Shown here piece by piece: positions 10,067-19,339 of a DNA stretch of 64,000 nucleotides. A model generated the notes under the pieces. It saw only the letters and a program-made list of their open reading frames with translations, was not told the origin of the DNA and made no database searches. Positions within the stretch are counted from its first letter, which is position 1. The number at the start of each line of letters is the position of its first letter. Source of the DNA: Variovorax sp. dw_308 (lineage in GTDB: Bacteria > Pseudomonadota > Gammaproteobacteria > Burkholderiales > Burkholderiaceae_C); contig NZ_JAATOM010000007.1 of NCBI RefSeq assembly GCF_019207085.1, positions 1 through 64,000 of the forward strand. The letters run 5' to 3'. The translations under genes and the position numbers were made by a program.

Positions 10067-11175
10067 GTGGACTCCAGGGATGGACGTTGCGCTGAAGAAG
10101 GCGGACCGTTCGATGCGGCGCCGGATGCCGGCGTCCAGGGTGCTTCGACACGACGGCGAGCGCGTTGTGCCAGGTAGTCCTCGACCACGCTGCAGGCGAG
10201 TTCGATGAGCATCGGCGTCAGCTCGATCGCCGTGGCCGTGCCCTTGCGCTCGTGCACCCAGCCGAGGTACGTGGTGCTGCGCGCGGCGAGGAACATCGGC
10301 AGGCTGGCCAGGGCCTGGTCGCCCAGGTCACGGTGGCGCCGATAGCCTTCGATCAACGCGGCTTGCGCAACATCGAAGTACGGCTCCAGCTTGAGGAAGT
10401 AGAGCGAGGTCGCCACGTCGAACAGGTGCCAGCCGAAGCCCGCATCGTCGAAGTCGATCACGCGCACGTCATCGCCATCGACGAGGAAGTTCTCCGGCAC
10501 CAGGTCCGCATGGATGAGGCCGTACACCTGCGCGGACTTGCCGATGGCGAGCAGGTCTTCGCGGATCGCCATGCGCGCGGAGCCGAGCAGGCTGCGCTGC
10601 GACGGCAGCAGCGCATCGAGTTCCCAGAAGCGCCCCCACAACGGACGCAACCCGGCCAGTCCTTCCTCGCACCAGCTATGCCGCACGAAGCCCTTCGCCG
10701 GCTGCCAGCGGCTCGACTGGTTGTGCATGCGCGCCATGGTCTCGCCGACGATGCGGTACTTGCGCGCGATCTCGGCGTCGCCGCCGCTGACGCCGGCCTC
10801 GACCGAGCCGAGTTGGCGGCCGTCGATCCACTCGATGATGTCGACCTGGTGGCCGATCGCGCTGCTGGTCGCGCCGATGAGTTCGAAGGGCCGGCCATGT
10901 CGCGATGGGATGACCCGTGGCACTTGCAAGCCATCACGTTCCAGCGCGGCCAGCCATTCGGATTCGGAGCGCAAGGCATCGTCGGAGTGATAGCCCTGGC
11001 GATGCACGCGCAGCACCGCCTTGCGGCCATCCGCGCAGTCGACGCGGAACACCGCGTTCTCGCGCACCTTGATGAGGCTGATGCCGGTCGGCCGCAGGTT
11101 CCAGTGGATCAGGGCCTGCAGCGCGATCTGCCGGAAGGCGTGTTCGTCCGGCGACGAAGGCATGGCGTCGTTCAC
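10063..11175 (-). CDS. APH-fold small-molecule kinase (hydroxylysine/ethanolamine kinase-like)
   Basis: The 370-residue protein has the aminoglycoside phosphotransferase/choline kinase fold: a nucleotide-binding N-lobe (FRVDCADGRKAVLRVHRQGY), Brenner-type motif IHADLVPENFLVDG near residue 220, and the metal site IDFDDAGFGWHLFD near 240. I place the start at GTG 11175; ATG 11163 is an alternative. The gene lies 28 bp after a class III PLP enzyme and overlaps an amine permease. In vertebrates and some bacteria this pairing makes a phosphorylated amino alcohol that the PLP partner eliminates. A role as amino-alcohol kinase is inferred from that context rather than shown. Confidence 0.82.
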   Translation of the reverse strand: MNDAMPSSPDEHAFRQIALQALIHWNLRPTGISLIKVRENAVFRVDCADGRKAVLRVHRQGYHSDDALRSESEWLAALERDGLQVPRVIPSRHGRPFELIGATSSAIGHQVDIIEWIDGRQLGSVEAGVSGGDAEIARKYRIVGETMARMHNQSSRWQPAKGFVRHSWCEEGLAGLRPLWGRFWELDALLPSQRSLLGSARMAIREDLLAIGKSAQVYGLIHADLVPENFLVDGDDVRVIDFDDAGFGWHLFDVATSLYFLKLEPYFDVAQAALIEGYRRHRDLGDQALASLPMFLAARSTTYLGWVHERKGTATAIELTPMLIELACSVVEDYLAQRARRRVEAPWTPASGAASNGPPSSAQRPSLEST

Positions 11176-11203
11176 GTCGTGCGGTTTCGTGTGTTCCGGT
11201 GCG

Positions 11204-12499
11204 TCAAGCCGTGACGCGCAGCGTGGACATCACGCGGTCGAGCGTGTCGATCAGTTGGTCCGCGTTGGCGCCGGTGAACGGCATCGGCGGGCGGATCTTC
11301 AGGATGTTGTCGAAGGGTCCGATGCGGCTGATCAGCACGCCGGCGCGGCTCATCGCGTTGATGATTTCCTTGGCGGCATCGGTGGCCGGAGCCTTGGTCT
11401 CGCGGTCCAGCACGAGTTCCACCGCGAAGAAGAGGCCGCGTCCGCGCACGTCCCCGATCAGCTCGTGCCGACCCGCGAGATCGCGCAGTTGTGCCAGCAC
11501 TTGGTCGCCGGTGGTCTTCGCGTTGGCGACCAGGTCTTCGTCCTCCAGCACGTCCATCACGGCCATGCCCGCCGCGCACGACACCGGGTTGCCGGCGAAG
11601 GTGTTGAAGTACATCGGGTTCAGCTCGGTGAAGCGCTCGACGATGTGGCGGCGCGCGATCACCGCTGCCATCGGATGGCCGTTGCCCATGGGCTTGCCCA
11701 GCGTCACGATGTCGGGCACCACGCCCTGCACCTGGTGGCCCCAGAAGTGGCTGCCGAAGCGGCCGAAACCGCCCTGCACCTCGTCGGCGATGAAGTAGCC
11801 GCCGGCCGCGCGCACCTGCTCGGCGACGCGGCGCATGTAGCCCGCCGGTTGGGTCGGCAGGCCTTCGGAAGACAGGCCGGTGCAGAGGATCATGCCGGCG
11901 AACTTCTTGCCGTTGTCCTCGAAGCTGGCGATGGCCTGGTCGACCTCGGCGCAGTAGCCATCGACGAGCGTTGCGTCGTCCTGCTGGCCGCGGTCGCGGT
12001 ACGGGTCGATGACCGGGATCATGCGCACGTCCGGGCCGCGCTGGTCGGGCGTGCTGAGGATGGCGCTCACCTGCGACACCGCTGCCGTGTTGCCGTGGTA
12101 CGAGTGCGCCGTAGAGATCACGCCCGTGCCACCGCTGCATTCGCGCACCATGCGCAGCGCGAGTTCATTGGCCTCGCTGCCGCTGCAGCAGAACATCACC
12201 ATCATGTCGGGCTGCGCGAAGGTGGCGGCGAGGCGTTCGGCGTAGCGCACGATGGTCTCGTGCAGATAGCGCGTGCTGGTGTTGAGCGTGCGCGCCTGGG
12301 CGCAGATCGCATCGACCACGCGCGGGTGGCAATGGCCGACGTGCGCGACGTTGTTGTAGGCGTCGAGGTACTTCCTGCCGTCGGCGTCGTGCAGCCACAC
12401 GCCTTCGCCGCGCACGATGTGCAGCGGCTTCTCGTAGAAGAGCGGTGCGCGCTTGCCGAGGATGTCGAAGCGGCGCTGGAGGAGTTCGGTGGATGACAT
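11204..12499 (-). CDS. Class III PLP-dependent aminotransferase family protein (phospho-lyase-like)
   Basis: The 431-residue enzyme has the class III fold-type I signatures: GSEAN at 107-111, the PLP-contacting Asp in IADEVQ at 239, and the Schiff-base lysine K269 in TLGKPMGNGHP. The stretch LNTSTRYLHETIVRYAERL is typical of the branch that includes ethanolamine-phosphate and phosphohydroxylysine phospho-lyases (AGXT2L1/2), which release phosphate and ammonia rather than transaminate. The adjacent APH-fold kinase supports this. It may still be an ordinary aminotransferase. It is fifth in a seven-gene operon, 34 bp after the YCF48-like gene. Confidence 0.87.
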   Translation of the reverse strand: MSSTELLQRRFDILGKRAPLFYEKPLHIVRGEGVWLHDADGRKYLDAYNNVAHVGHCHPRVVDAICAQARTLNTSTRYLHETIVRYAERLAATFAQPDMMVMFCCSGSEANELALRMVRECSGGTGVISTAHSYHGNTAAVSQVSAILSTPDQRGPDVRMIPVIDPYRDRGQQDDATLVDGYCAEVDQAIASFEDNGKKFAGMILCTGLSSEGLPTQPAGYMRRVAEQVRAAGGYFIADEVQGGFGRFGSHFWGHQVQGVVPDIVTLGKPMGNGHPMAAVIARRHIVERFTELNPMYFNTFAGNPVSCAAGMAVMDVLEDEDLVANAKTTGDQVLAQLRDLAGRHELIGDVRGRGLFFAVELVLDRETKAPATDAAKEIINAMSRAGVLISRIGPFDNILKIRPPMPFTGANADQLIDTLDRVMSTLRVTA

Positions 12500-12533
12500 G
12501 CGATGTCCTTGGCGTGTGATGTGTGTGTCGGGG

Positions 12534-13529
12534 TCAGCGGCTGGCGGCATCGACAGGGCCGCTGCGCGAGAGCAGGATGGCCTTGTCGTCGGGCAACAGC
12601 GTGGCTGCCGTGAGGCTGAGGCGGTCCTCGCGCAGGGCGGGTTTGAAGTGCGCGCCGCCGTCCTGGCTGTCCAGCACGAGACCGTCCAGGCCCACGGCCA
12701 GCACGCGGCTGCCGCGCGCGGCCAAACCGGTGATCGATGAGGTGCTGTGGGTGTCGATGCGGTCCCAATGCGCGCCGTCGTCGGTGCTGCGATAGAGCGA
12801 GCCGCGCAGGCCGGCGACGACCCACGCGCCATCGGCGGCCACACCGGTCCAGAACGAGCCCTTGTAGCCCGTCTCGATGTAGCGCCACGCGTGGCCCTGG
12901 TCGTCGGAGACCAGCAACATGCCCTTCTCCGCGGTCGCGAGGAGCCGACCCTTGCCATCCGCGAACAGCGCGAGCAGGTTCAGGTCCGCGGTCTTGCTGC
13001 CGGGAGGCGGCGTGAGCTTCTGTTCCTTCCAGCTCTTGCCGCCGTCGTCGGTGACGAGCACCAGCGACCACAGGCCGACCGCCACGCCGTGGCTGGCGTC
13101 GAAGAAGTGAACGGCGAACAGCGGCCGGTCTTCCTGCGCGGCCATGCGCTGCAGCGCCCAGGTCTCGCCGCCGTCCTGCGTGTGCAGGATCACGCCGCGA
13201 TGGCCTACGGCCCAGCCCTGCTTCGCGTCGACGAAGCTGGTGCTGTTCAGCTTGACGTCGACCGGCACCGACTTCGCCTGCCGCCATGCCTTGCCTGCGT
13301 CATCGCTGAGCAGCACGACGCCGTGGTCGCCGACGGCGACGAAGCGCGGGCCGGCGCCGGCGATGCCCAGCATCTCGGCCTGCAGGGCATGCGCCACACG
13401 TTGCGCCGGGACCGCCACGGGCGGGGCGCCGTCCGCGGAAGCCTGCGCGATGGCTGCGAGGCTCGCCAGGCCGCAGCCCAGTGCGACGAGCGAGGCACGC
13501 AGGGTGCGCGTGATGAATGCGTTGTTCAT
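12534..13529 (-). CDS. YCF48-like beta-propeller exported protein
   Basis: The 331-residue protein has a signal peptide (cleavage near IAQASA) and then repeated BNR/YCF48-type blades, seen as recurring phrases such as LLSDDAGKAW, LHTQDGGETW, LVTDDGGKSW and YRSTDDGAHW. This predicts a six- or seven-bladed propeller in the periplasm. Such proteins regularly sit beside DUF1302, DUF1329 and MMPL/RND genes in proteobacteria, and their role in that set is not established. The start chosen has GGAG seven bases upstream; an ATG five codons earlier lacks one. The gene is 16 bp after the RND gene. Confidence 0.8.
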   Translation of the reverse strand: MNNAFITRTLRASLVALGCGLASLAAIAQASADGAPPVAVPAQRVAHALQAEMLGIAGAGPRFVAVGDHGVVLLSDDAGKAWRQAKSVPVDVKLNSTSFVDAKQGWAVGHRGVILHTQDGGETWALQRMAAQEDRPLFAVHFFDASHGVAVGLWSLVLVTDDGGKSWKEQKLTPPPGSKTADLNLLALFADGKGRLLATAEKGMLLVSDDQGHAWRYIETGYKGSFWTGVAADGAWVVAGLRGSLYRSTDDGAHWDRIDTHSTSSITGLAARGSRVLAVGLDGLVLDSQDGGAHFKPALREDRLSLTAATLLPDDKAILLSRSGPVDAASR

Positions 13530-13545
13530 GGTCTTGCTCCGCATC

Positions 13546-15933
13546 TCAATGGCTCAGCAGGCCGGGCGCGCGCATCGGCACCTTGCGCGGGAAGATCCGC
13601 TCCAGCCACACGGCAAAGGCCGGCAGCGCAGTCATCGCCATGATCATGTTGACCATGAACATGAAGGCCAGCAGCTTGCCCATGTCGGCCTGGAACTTGA
13701 GGTCCGAGAACGACCAGGTCGCCACACCCACCGCCAGCGTGATGGCGGTGAAGATCGTCGCGGTGCCCACCTCCAGCATCGCGTGCTCGATCGCCTTCTC
13801 GATCGGCTCGCCCTGGCTCAGGTGCAGTTGCAAGCGGTTGTAGATGTAGAACGCATAGTCCACGCCGATGCCCACCGCCAGCACCATCACCGGCAGCGTC
13901 GCGACGGTCAGGCCGATCTGCAATTCCTTCATGAACCAGTAGCCGATGAAGGTGCCGACCGTGAGCGGCAGGCAGCAGGCCAGCACGGCGCGGAAGTCGC
14001 GGTACACGGCGAACACGAGGATCACGATGGCCGCGTAGACGTACAGCATCATCGGCAGTTCGCTGCGCTCGACCTCCTCGTCCACCGCGGCCAGCACGCC
14101 GGCATTGCCGGAGGCGAGGCGGATGGTCACGCCCGGCTGCGGGTGGGTGTCGCGGAACGACTTCACCGCATTCACCACGCGCTGGATGGTCGCGGCCTTG
14201 TGGTCGGTGAGGAACAGGTGCACGGCCGTCATGCTGCAGTCCTTGCGCATCGTGCCGCGGATGCGCGAGATCTCGGCGGCCAGCGCGGCATAGTTGCCGG
14301 GGTCGGTCGGCACCACGCTCATCTTCGGATTGCCTTCGTTGTAGCCCTCGTTGTAGAGGCGCAGCTGCTGCGAGAACGACGACACCGAGAGCACGCCTTC
14401 CACCGGCTGCAGCGCCCAGGCGAAGCGGTCCTGGTAGAGGCCGATGTCGATGTTGCTGCAGCTTTCCGGCGCGGCCTCGAACACCACCGTCAGCCAGTCC
14501 AGGCCGGTGTCGTAGTTGGTCGAGATGGCCACCGCGTCGCGGTTGAAGCGCGACTCGGGCCGCAGCTCCGGCGCGCCCGGCTGCAACGTGCCGACCACGC
14601 GATCGCTGCTCTGCCACACCGCGGTCGCGAAGATCGCGCCGACGACCAGCAAGGTGATCGCGGCATTGCGTGGCTGGGCCACTTTCACGAGCATGTGCAG
14701 CCAGCGCGCGCGCTGCTCGCGCTGCACCATCGCACGGTCGGCATACGACTTCGGCACGTCGAAGAACGACGCGGCCACCGGCAGCATCACGAGGTTGGTG
14801 ATGATCTTGAAGCCGACGCCGAGCGAGGCCGTGATGGCCAGCTCGCGCACCATCGGAATGGGGATCAGCAACAGCGTCACGAAGGAAACGAAGGCCGTGA
14901 CCAACGCGAGCGTGCCGGGGATCAGCAGGCCGGTGAAGCTCGCGCGGCAGGCGTCGTAGCAGCTCTTGCCGTGCGAGATCTCGCGCACGATGAAGTTGAT
15001 CTGCTGCACGCCATGCGACACGCCGATGGCGAACACCAGGAAGGGCACCAGCACCGCCAGAGGATCCAGCCCAAAGCCTAATAACCGCAACGCGCCGAAC
15101 TGCCACACCAGCGAGGTCAGCGAGCACAGGATCGGCAGCACCGTGAAGCGCACCGAGTGGCTGTACCAGTACACCGCGCCCGCCGTCAACAGCAGCGCCA
15201 GCGCGCAGAACTCGATCACGGCCGACGCGCCATCGGCTATGTCGCCGATCTGCTTGGCGAAGCCGATGATCTGGATCTCGAAGCCCGCATCCTCGAACTT
15301 CTGGCGGATCTTCTCTTCGAGGATGCGGTTGTAGGCGATGTAGTCGAGCTTGTGGCCGTCCTTGTCGAACTCGATGAGTTCGGCGGTGATCATCGCGCTG
15401 GTCTGGTCGCGCGAGACCAGCGAACCGACGAAGCCGCCCTGCGCGCTGGCCTGGCGGATGGCTGCGATGCGCTCGGGCGTGAGCTGGTCGGGGGTGATGG
15501 TGCCGTCGATCAGCGGGTCGGCCCGGAAGCCCTCCTCGGTGATCTCGTTGACGAAGCTGTTGGGCGTCCACAGCGACTGCACGCCGAGCCGCTCGACGCT
15601 GGGCAGGAAGGTCACGGCCTGCGTGACTTCGTAGAGGCGCTTGAGGCCGGCCGGCGTCCAGATGGAGCCGTCGCGCGCCTTCACCACGATGTTGAGCCGG
15701 TTCGCCCCGAGCACGTCGTTGCGGTACTGCTGGAAGGTGCGGATGTACTCGTGGCCGATCGGCATCTGCTTCTCGAAGCCGGCATCCATGCGCAGTTGCA
15801 GCGCGAGCCCGCCCATCACCGCGGTCAGCAGCGCGAGGACGATGAGCAGCGGCTTGCGCCGCGTGAAGAAGAAGTCCTCGAGACGGGCCAGCAGGCGCAC
15901 CGCGAAGGAGGGAGCAAGGGATGAAGATGACAC
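13546..15933 (-). CDS. RND/MMPL superfamily transporter
   Basis: The product is about 795 residues with twelve membrane segments in the 1+5 duplicated RND arrangement, each half preceded by a large periplasmic loop. Segments such as LAVGIGVDYAFYIYNRL match MMPL/SSD-type RND permeases. I placed the start at GTG 15933, because the open frame upstream overlaps the DUF1302 gene and has no family-like sequence; the ribosome site is weak. With DUF1302 and DUF1329 in the same operon it probably moves a hydrophobic substrate between inner and outer membranes, which is inference. Confidence 0.85.
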   Translation of the reverse strand: MSSSSLAPSFAVRLLARLEDFFFTRRKPLLIVLALLTAVMGGLALQLRMDAGFEKQMPIGHEYIRTFQQYRNDVLGANRLNIVVKARDGSIWTPAGLKRLYEVTQAVTFLPSVERLGVQSLWTPNSFVNEITEEGFRADPLIDGTITPDQLTPERIAAIRQASAQGGFVGSLVSRDQTSAMITAELIEFDKDGHKLDYIAYNRILEEKIRQKFEDAGFEIQIIGFAKQIGDIADGASAVIEFCALALLLTAGAVYWYSHSVRFTVLPILCSLTSLVWQFGALRLLGFGLDPLAVLVPFLVFAIGVSHGVQQINFIVREISHGKSCYDACRASFTGLLIPGTLALVTAFVSFVTLLLIPIPMVRELAITASLGVGFKIITNLVMLPVAASFFDVPKSYADRAMVQREQRARWLHMLVKVAQPRNAAITLLVVGAIFATAVWQSSDRVVGTLQPGAPELRPESRFNRDAVAISTNYDTGLDWLTVVFEAAPESCSNIDIGLYQDRFAWALQPVEGVLSVSSFSQQLRLYNEGYNEGNPKMSVVPTDPGNYAALAAEISRIRGTMRKDCSMTAVHLFLTDHKAATIQRVVNAVKSFRDTHPQPGVTIRLASGNAGVLAAVDEEVERSELPMMLYVYAAIVILVFAVYRDFRAVLACCLPLTVGTFIGYWFMKELQIGLTVATLPVMVLAVGIGVDYAFYIYNRLQLHLSQGEPIEKAIEHAMLEVGTATIFTAITLAVGVATWSFSDLKFQADMGKLLAFMFMVNMIMAMTALPAFAVWLERIFPRKVPMRAPGLLSH

Positions 15934-16000
15934 GGCGTGAAACCCGTTGAGGGCCGGGCGAGGGACACGCAGCCCCGTCGCCCGGCGGGAGCAGGAAGCC

Positions 16001-17638
16001 TTAGAAGTTGCGCGAGGCGTAGACGCCCACGAAGTCGCGGTCACGCAGCGGCTGGTCGAACACCGATTCGCCACCCCAGAACTTGGCGTAGTTGACGCCG
16101 AACTGCCAGGTCGCCGGGTTCTTGATGAAGCTGACCGTCAGGTTGACCGACTTCGCGCCCTTCATGAAGGTGGCAGCGAGGTTGGGCGTCCGGCCGCTCA
16201 GTGCCTGGAAGTAGTAGACCTCCGGCACCACCTGCCAACCCGGGATCAGGTTGCCGTCGTAGGTCCAGCTGAAGTCGAAGTTGAAGCCGCTGGAGTACTT
16301 GCTGCCGACCGGGTATTGCGCGTTGGTCGCCGCATTGATGGCCAGCTCGTTGCCCCAGCCCCAGCCGCCCGCCGCCACCGGGTCGCCGCCATAGGTCTGC
16401 TTCAGGTTCGGATAGCCAATCACGACGGCTTCGGCCAGCAGCGTCGCGGTCTGCGCGCCGAGGAACTTGAGCACCGGCTCGGCGTTCGATGGCGTGAGGC
16501 TCAGCATCCCCGTCAGCGCCCACTGGAAACGGCTCGAGTCGACCCAGCAGTTGCCGCCCTGGCTGGAACAGCCCGAGACGTTGGGCGAGATGAAGACCGC
16601 GTCCTTCGGACGGTACGACAGCTCGCTGCCGATCGCCCAGTCACCCACCGGCAAGTTCATGCTGACGCCGAACATCTTGCGGTCTTCCAGGTACTTCCAC
16701 TGCGGGCCGTATTGGGTCAGCGCGAGGTTCGGTGTCTTGTCGGTGTAGCTCATCGCGTACAGGCCGAGGTTCAGTGCCGTGCCGTCGGGCTGGTAGCGCA
16801 AGGCCACGCCGCCCTGCCCGGTCTGCTTGGGCTGGCTGTCCTGGATGCCGTAGGTGTTGGCGCCCTTGCCCAGGCCGTTGGTGACGGACCAGTAGCTGCC
16901 GCTCGGCGGGAAGTAGCTCTTGTTCCAGTCGGTCTGCACATAGGCCTCGGCCGCGAAGCCGTGGCCCAGGCCGGAGGCAACGCTGATCATCGGCGCGGGC
17001 AGCACCGCTTCCTTCAGCTGCGTGCCCGGCTGCGACAACCGCATGATGTCCATGGCGTTGGTGGCATTGATGCCGCCCGGCAGGAACAGGCTTTCGCCCC
17101 AGCTGATCACCTGGTTGCCGACGCGCACGCGCACCTGCTCGTCGCCGACAGAGAAGGACTTGCTCACCCACAGGTCGAGCAGGCGGGCCTTGAAGTTCAG
17201 GTCGCTGCGCGCGTCCGGGGCGAGCCCGTCGGCGGAATTGATCGGCGGCGTGGAGCTGATGAAGCCAGTGGTGTTCGTGGCCGTGAGGTCCCTCAGCCAG
17301 GTAAACCGGCCCATGACCGTGACGCCTTCGGGCATCTTCAGCACCAGTTCATGGCTGCCCTTGAGGTAGGTCGTGAAGGCATCGCCCTTGGCATAGTTCA
17401 GGTTGCCCTGGTCGCCCATGCCCGACAGCGGCGAGAGCTCGCCCGCCGGGCCGCCTGTGTTGCCGGCGTTGATGAGCGTGGTGCTCGGGTCCTTCAGGCG
17501 GACGCCTGTCCCCGCGCTGACGGTGGAGTCGAAGCTGCCCGAGAGGCTCTCGGTCTGGAAGGTGACGGCGTGCGCGCCCGACATGGCGAAGAGCGCACAG
17601 GCGGCGGCGATGCAGGTGGGAGCGAGGCGATGAAGCAT
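16001..17638 (-). CDS. DUF1302 family outer-membrane protein
   Basis: The 545-residue protein has a signal peptide (MLHRLAPTCIAAAC to SGAHA) and the DUF1302 start TFQTESLSGSFDSTVSAG, then aromatic-rich beta segments and a C-terminal Phe (VGVYASRNF), as in outer-membrane barrels. The family is usually found next to DUF1329 and RND genes in catabolic clusters for hydrophobic compounds, and its substrate is unknown. ATG 17638 was taken as start; a GTG four codons earlier is possible. It follows DUF1329 by 24 bp. Confidence 0.88.
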   Translation of the reverse strand: MLHRLAPTCIAAACALFAMSGAHAVTFQTESLSGSFDSTVSAGTGVRLKDPSTTLINAGNTGGPAGELSPLSGMGDQGNLNYAKGDAFTTYLKGSHELVLKMPEGVTVMGRFTWLRDLTATNTTGFISSTPPINSADGLAPDARSDLNFKARLLDLWVSKSFSVGDEQVRVRVGNQVISWGESLFLPGGINATNAMDIMRLSQPGTQLKEAVLPAPMISVASGLGHGFAAEAYVQTDWNKSYFPPSGSYWSVTNGLGKGANTYGIQDSQPKQTGQGGVALRYQPDGTALNLGLYAMSYTDKTPNLALTQYGPQWKYLEDRKMFGVSMNLPVGDWAIGSELSYRPKDAVFISPNVSGCSSQGGNCWVDSSRFQWALTGMLSLTPSNAEPVLKFLGAQTATLLAEAVVIGYPNLKQTYGGDPVAAGGWGWGNELAINAATNAQYPVGSKYSSGFNFDFSWTYDGNLIPGWQVVPEVYYFQALSGRTPNLAATFMKGAKSVNLTVSFIKNPATWQFGVNYAKFWGGESVFDQPLRDRDFVGVYASRNF

Positions 17639-17662
17639 GGTGTGTTGCACGGTGCCGCTGCC

Positions 17663-19051
17663 TCAACGCTCGCTGATCGCGCGCAGGTTCTCGGAGGTGT
17701 AGAAGTTCTCCTTGAACTTCGGCTCCTTCGACTCGACGACCCAGCGGATGTCCTTGCCGGCGGCCAGCGGCGTCTGGTCGAACAGGTAGCGGCCTTCGGG
17801 CAGGTTGTATTGGACGAAGGCCGGGTTGTCGCAGCTGCCTGTCTCGTAGACCGGGATCACGAAGGACTCGCGCACCTTGTAGAGCTTGCCCTGCGCGTCG
17901 TAGTCGTCGGCCACCACGGCAGACCAGCTGTCCTCGTCGAGGTAGAAGGTGCGCTTGGGCGCCGAGTGGCGCACGCCCGCCTTCACGGTGGCCTCGACCA
18001 CCCACACGCGGTGCAGCTCGTAGCGGCGGCTGGCCGGGTCGATGGAATCCTGCTTCGCCACCTGCTCGAACTTCACCGACGGGTCGTACATGCCGAAGGC
18101 GTTGTAGCCGACGTAGATTTCCTTCTTGCCGACCAGCTTCCAGTCGAAGCGGTCCATGGTGCCGTTGAACACGCGCGGTTCGTCCACGGTGTACTGGTTC
18201 TCGAAGCCGACCTGCGGCGCGTCATAGGCGTAGGTCGGCATGCGGCGCACGCGGCGCTGGCCGGGAAAGTAGTAGAAGGCTTCGCTCGGCTTGTCGGTGT
18301 AGAGCACGTACACCAGGCCCTGGCCCGCGAGTGCGGCTGGCGACTCGTAGGCGAAGTAGGTGTAGTACTCGACCGGCGGCAGGGTGGACAGCAGCGTCGA
18401 GCCCTTCTTGCCCCACGGGAAGTAATAGCTTTCGGTCGCGCCGGCCTGGACCCATTCGGTACTGCCCTTGCGCGGCGACAGCGACACGTAGTTCAGCGGC
18501 CATTCGAAGCCCACGCCCGCGTACTTCATCTTGTAGTTCCACATCGCCTCGGCGCCGTTCGAAGGCATCGGGAACGGCACGCCGGGCACGACCGCCTCCT
18601 TCAGGCTCCAGCCGTCGTCGCCGAGCCTGGCGACGCCGATGTTCTTCTTCGTGTTCTCCTGCACGAAGTCGGGCACGCTGCAGGTACGGCGCGTGGGGTA
18701 CACGTCCATGCGGTAGCCCTTGGTCTGCTTGATCAGCGCGACCTGGCCGGGCGAGAGCTTGTCGGCGTACTTGTCGACGTTGCCCGCGTCGATGGAGAAC
18801 AGCGGCTTGTCGCCCTTGAACTTGAAGAAGTCCTCGCGCTTCTTGCCCTGCGACCAGCCGCCCGTGGACGGATCGGCAGCGGCAAAGGCCGGGATCACGC
18901 CGTCCTTGCTGGCGGCCTTCTCGGCGCCGGTGGCCGTCAGCTCCGCACCCAGGCGGGAAGCGTCGGCAGCGAAGGACGAAGTCGCTGCCGACAACGAAAA
19001 GGCCATGGCGATCGCGACTGCGATGCCGGTGGGGGCGGATCTGGATCTCAT
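17663..19051 (-). CDS. DUF1329 family exported protein
   Basis: The 462-residue protein has a signal peptide (cleavage after SSFA, near residue 28) and the DUF1329 body with phrases GAEKAASKDGVIPAF, PVEYYTYFAYESP and the C-terminal region RWVVESKEPKFKENFYTSEN. DUF1329 proteins are distantly LolB-like periplasmic or outer-membrane proteins of unknown function that occur with DUF1302. It is the first gene of the minus-strand operon running to the permease at 8714. GAGG lies eight bases before the ATG. A pair of 13-bp operator half-sites begins 104 bp upstream. Confidence 0.88.
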   Translation of the reverse strand: MRSRSAPTGIAVAIAMAFSLSAATSSFAADASRLGAELTATGAEKAASKDGVIPAFAAADPSTGGWSQGKKREDFFKFKGDKPLFSIDAGNVDKYADKLSPGQVALIKQTKGYRMDVYPTRRTCSVPDFVQENTKKNIGVARLGDDGWSLKEAVVPGVPFPMPSNGAEAMWNYKMKYAGVGFEWPLNYVSLSPRKGSTEWVQAGATESYYFPWGKKGSTLLSTLPPVEYYTYFAYESPAALAGQGLVYVLYTDKPSEAFYYFPGQRRVRRMPTYAYDAPQVGFENQYTVDEPRVFNGTMDRFDWKLVGKKEIYVGYNAFGMYDPSVKFEQVAKQDSIDPASRRYELHRVWVVEATVKAGVRHSAPKRTFYLDEDSWSAVVADDYDAQGKLYKVRESFVIPVYETGSCDNPAFVQYNLPEGRYLFDQTPLAAGKDIRWVVESKEPKFKENFYTSENLRAISER

Positions 19052-19154
19052 GAAAAAGCCTCGCTTGGAGTGGTGCGCAAGCGTCTGAATCAGACGGGTG
19101 TGTGGCCGCTGGAGCGGACATGTCAAAGGTACGTGCGCACCCTCGCGGCCGCTT

Positions 19155-19189
19155 GGACTGGCGTGCACAACCTGCCGGACTAGCGTGCA
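19155..19189 (+). promoter_or_regulatory. AraC-type operator pair upstream of the DUF1329 operon
   Basis: Two direct copies of GGACTNGCGTGCA lie at 19155-19167 (GGACTGGCGTGCA) and 19177-19189 (GGACTAGCGTGCA), exactly 22 bp apart, i.e. two helical turns. They begin 104 bp upstream of the DUF1329 start. The same pair with the same spacing occurs upstream of the aldehyde dehydrogenase (26029-26063) and, on the other strand, before the SDR gene. The AraC/XylS-type protein at 26138-27088 is the likely reader. Confidence 0.75.
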
Positions 19190-19205
19190 AGCGCTGCGCG
19201 CGTGT

Positions 19206-19240
19206 TGCACGCGTGTCCGGCATGACGTGCACGCAAATGC
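19206..19240 (-). promoter_or_regulatory. AraC-type operator pair upstream of the SDR gene
   Basis: On the minus strand GGACACGCGTGCA (19206-19218) and a weaker copy at 19228-19240 match GGACTNGCGTGCA with one and two mismatches. They are again exactly 22 bp apart. The nearer copy ends 99 bp before the SDR start codon. Orientation relative to the gene equals that of the pairs before DUF1329 and the aldehyde dehydrogenase, so each divergent promoter has its own pair. Confidence 0.68.
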
Positions 19241-19339
19241 CAGCCGCATCGAGGCGTGCTGCCTACGCTCGACGCCGAGGCAGGCCGGTGCGCCGCACCA
19301 GCGCCTGCGCCTCGCACGCTCACGGCATCAAGGAACACC

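Noticed and set aside
13144..15081. Plus-strand open frame of 645 codons opposite the RND gene
   Set aside because: Antisense shadow of the transporter: rich in His, Arg and Gln, with no start signal or family resemblance.
15947..19183. Plus-strand open frame of 1078 codons opposite DUF1302 and DUF1329
   Set aside because: It lies wholly antisense to two well supported genes. Its composition is Arg/His/Ala/Val-rich with no domain, as expected for shadow frames in high-GC DNA.
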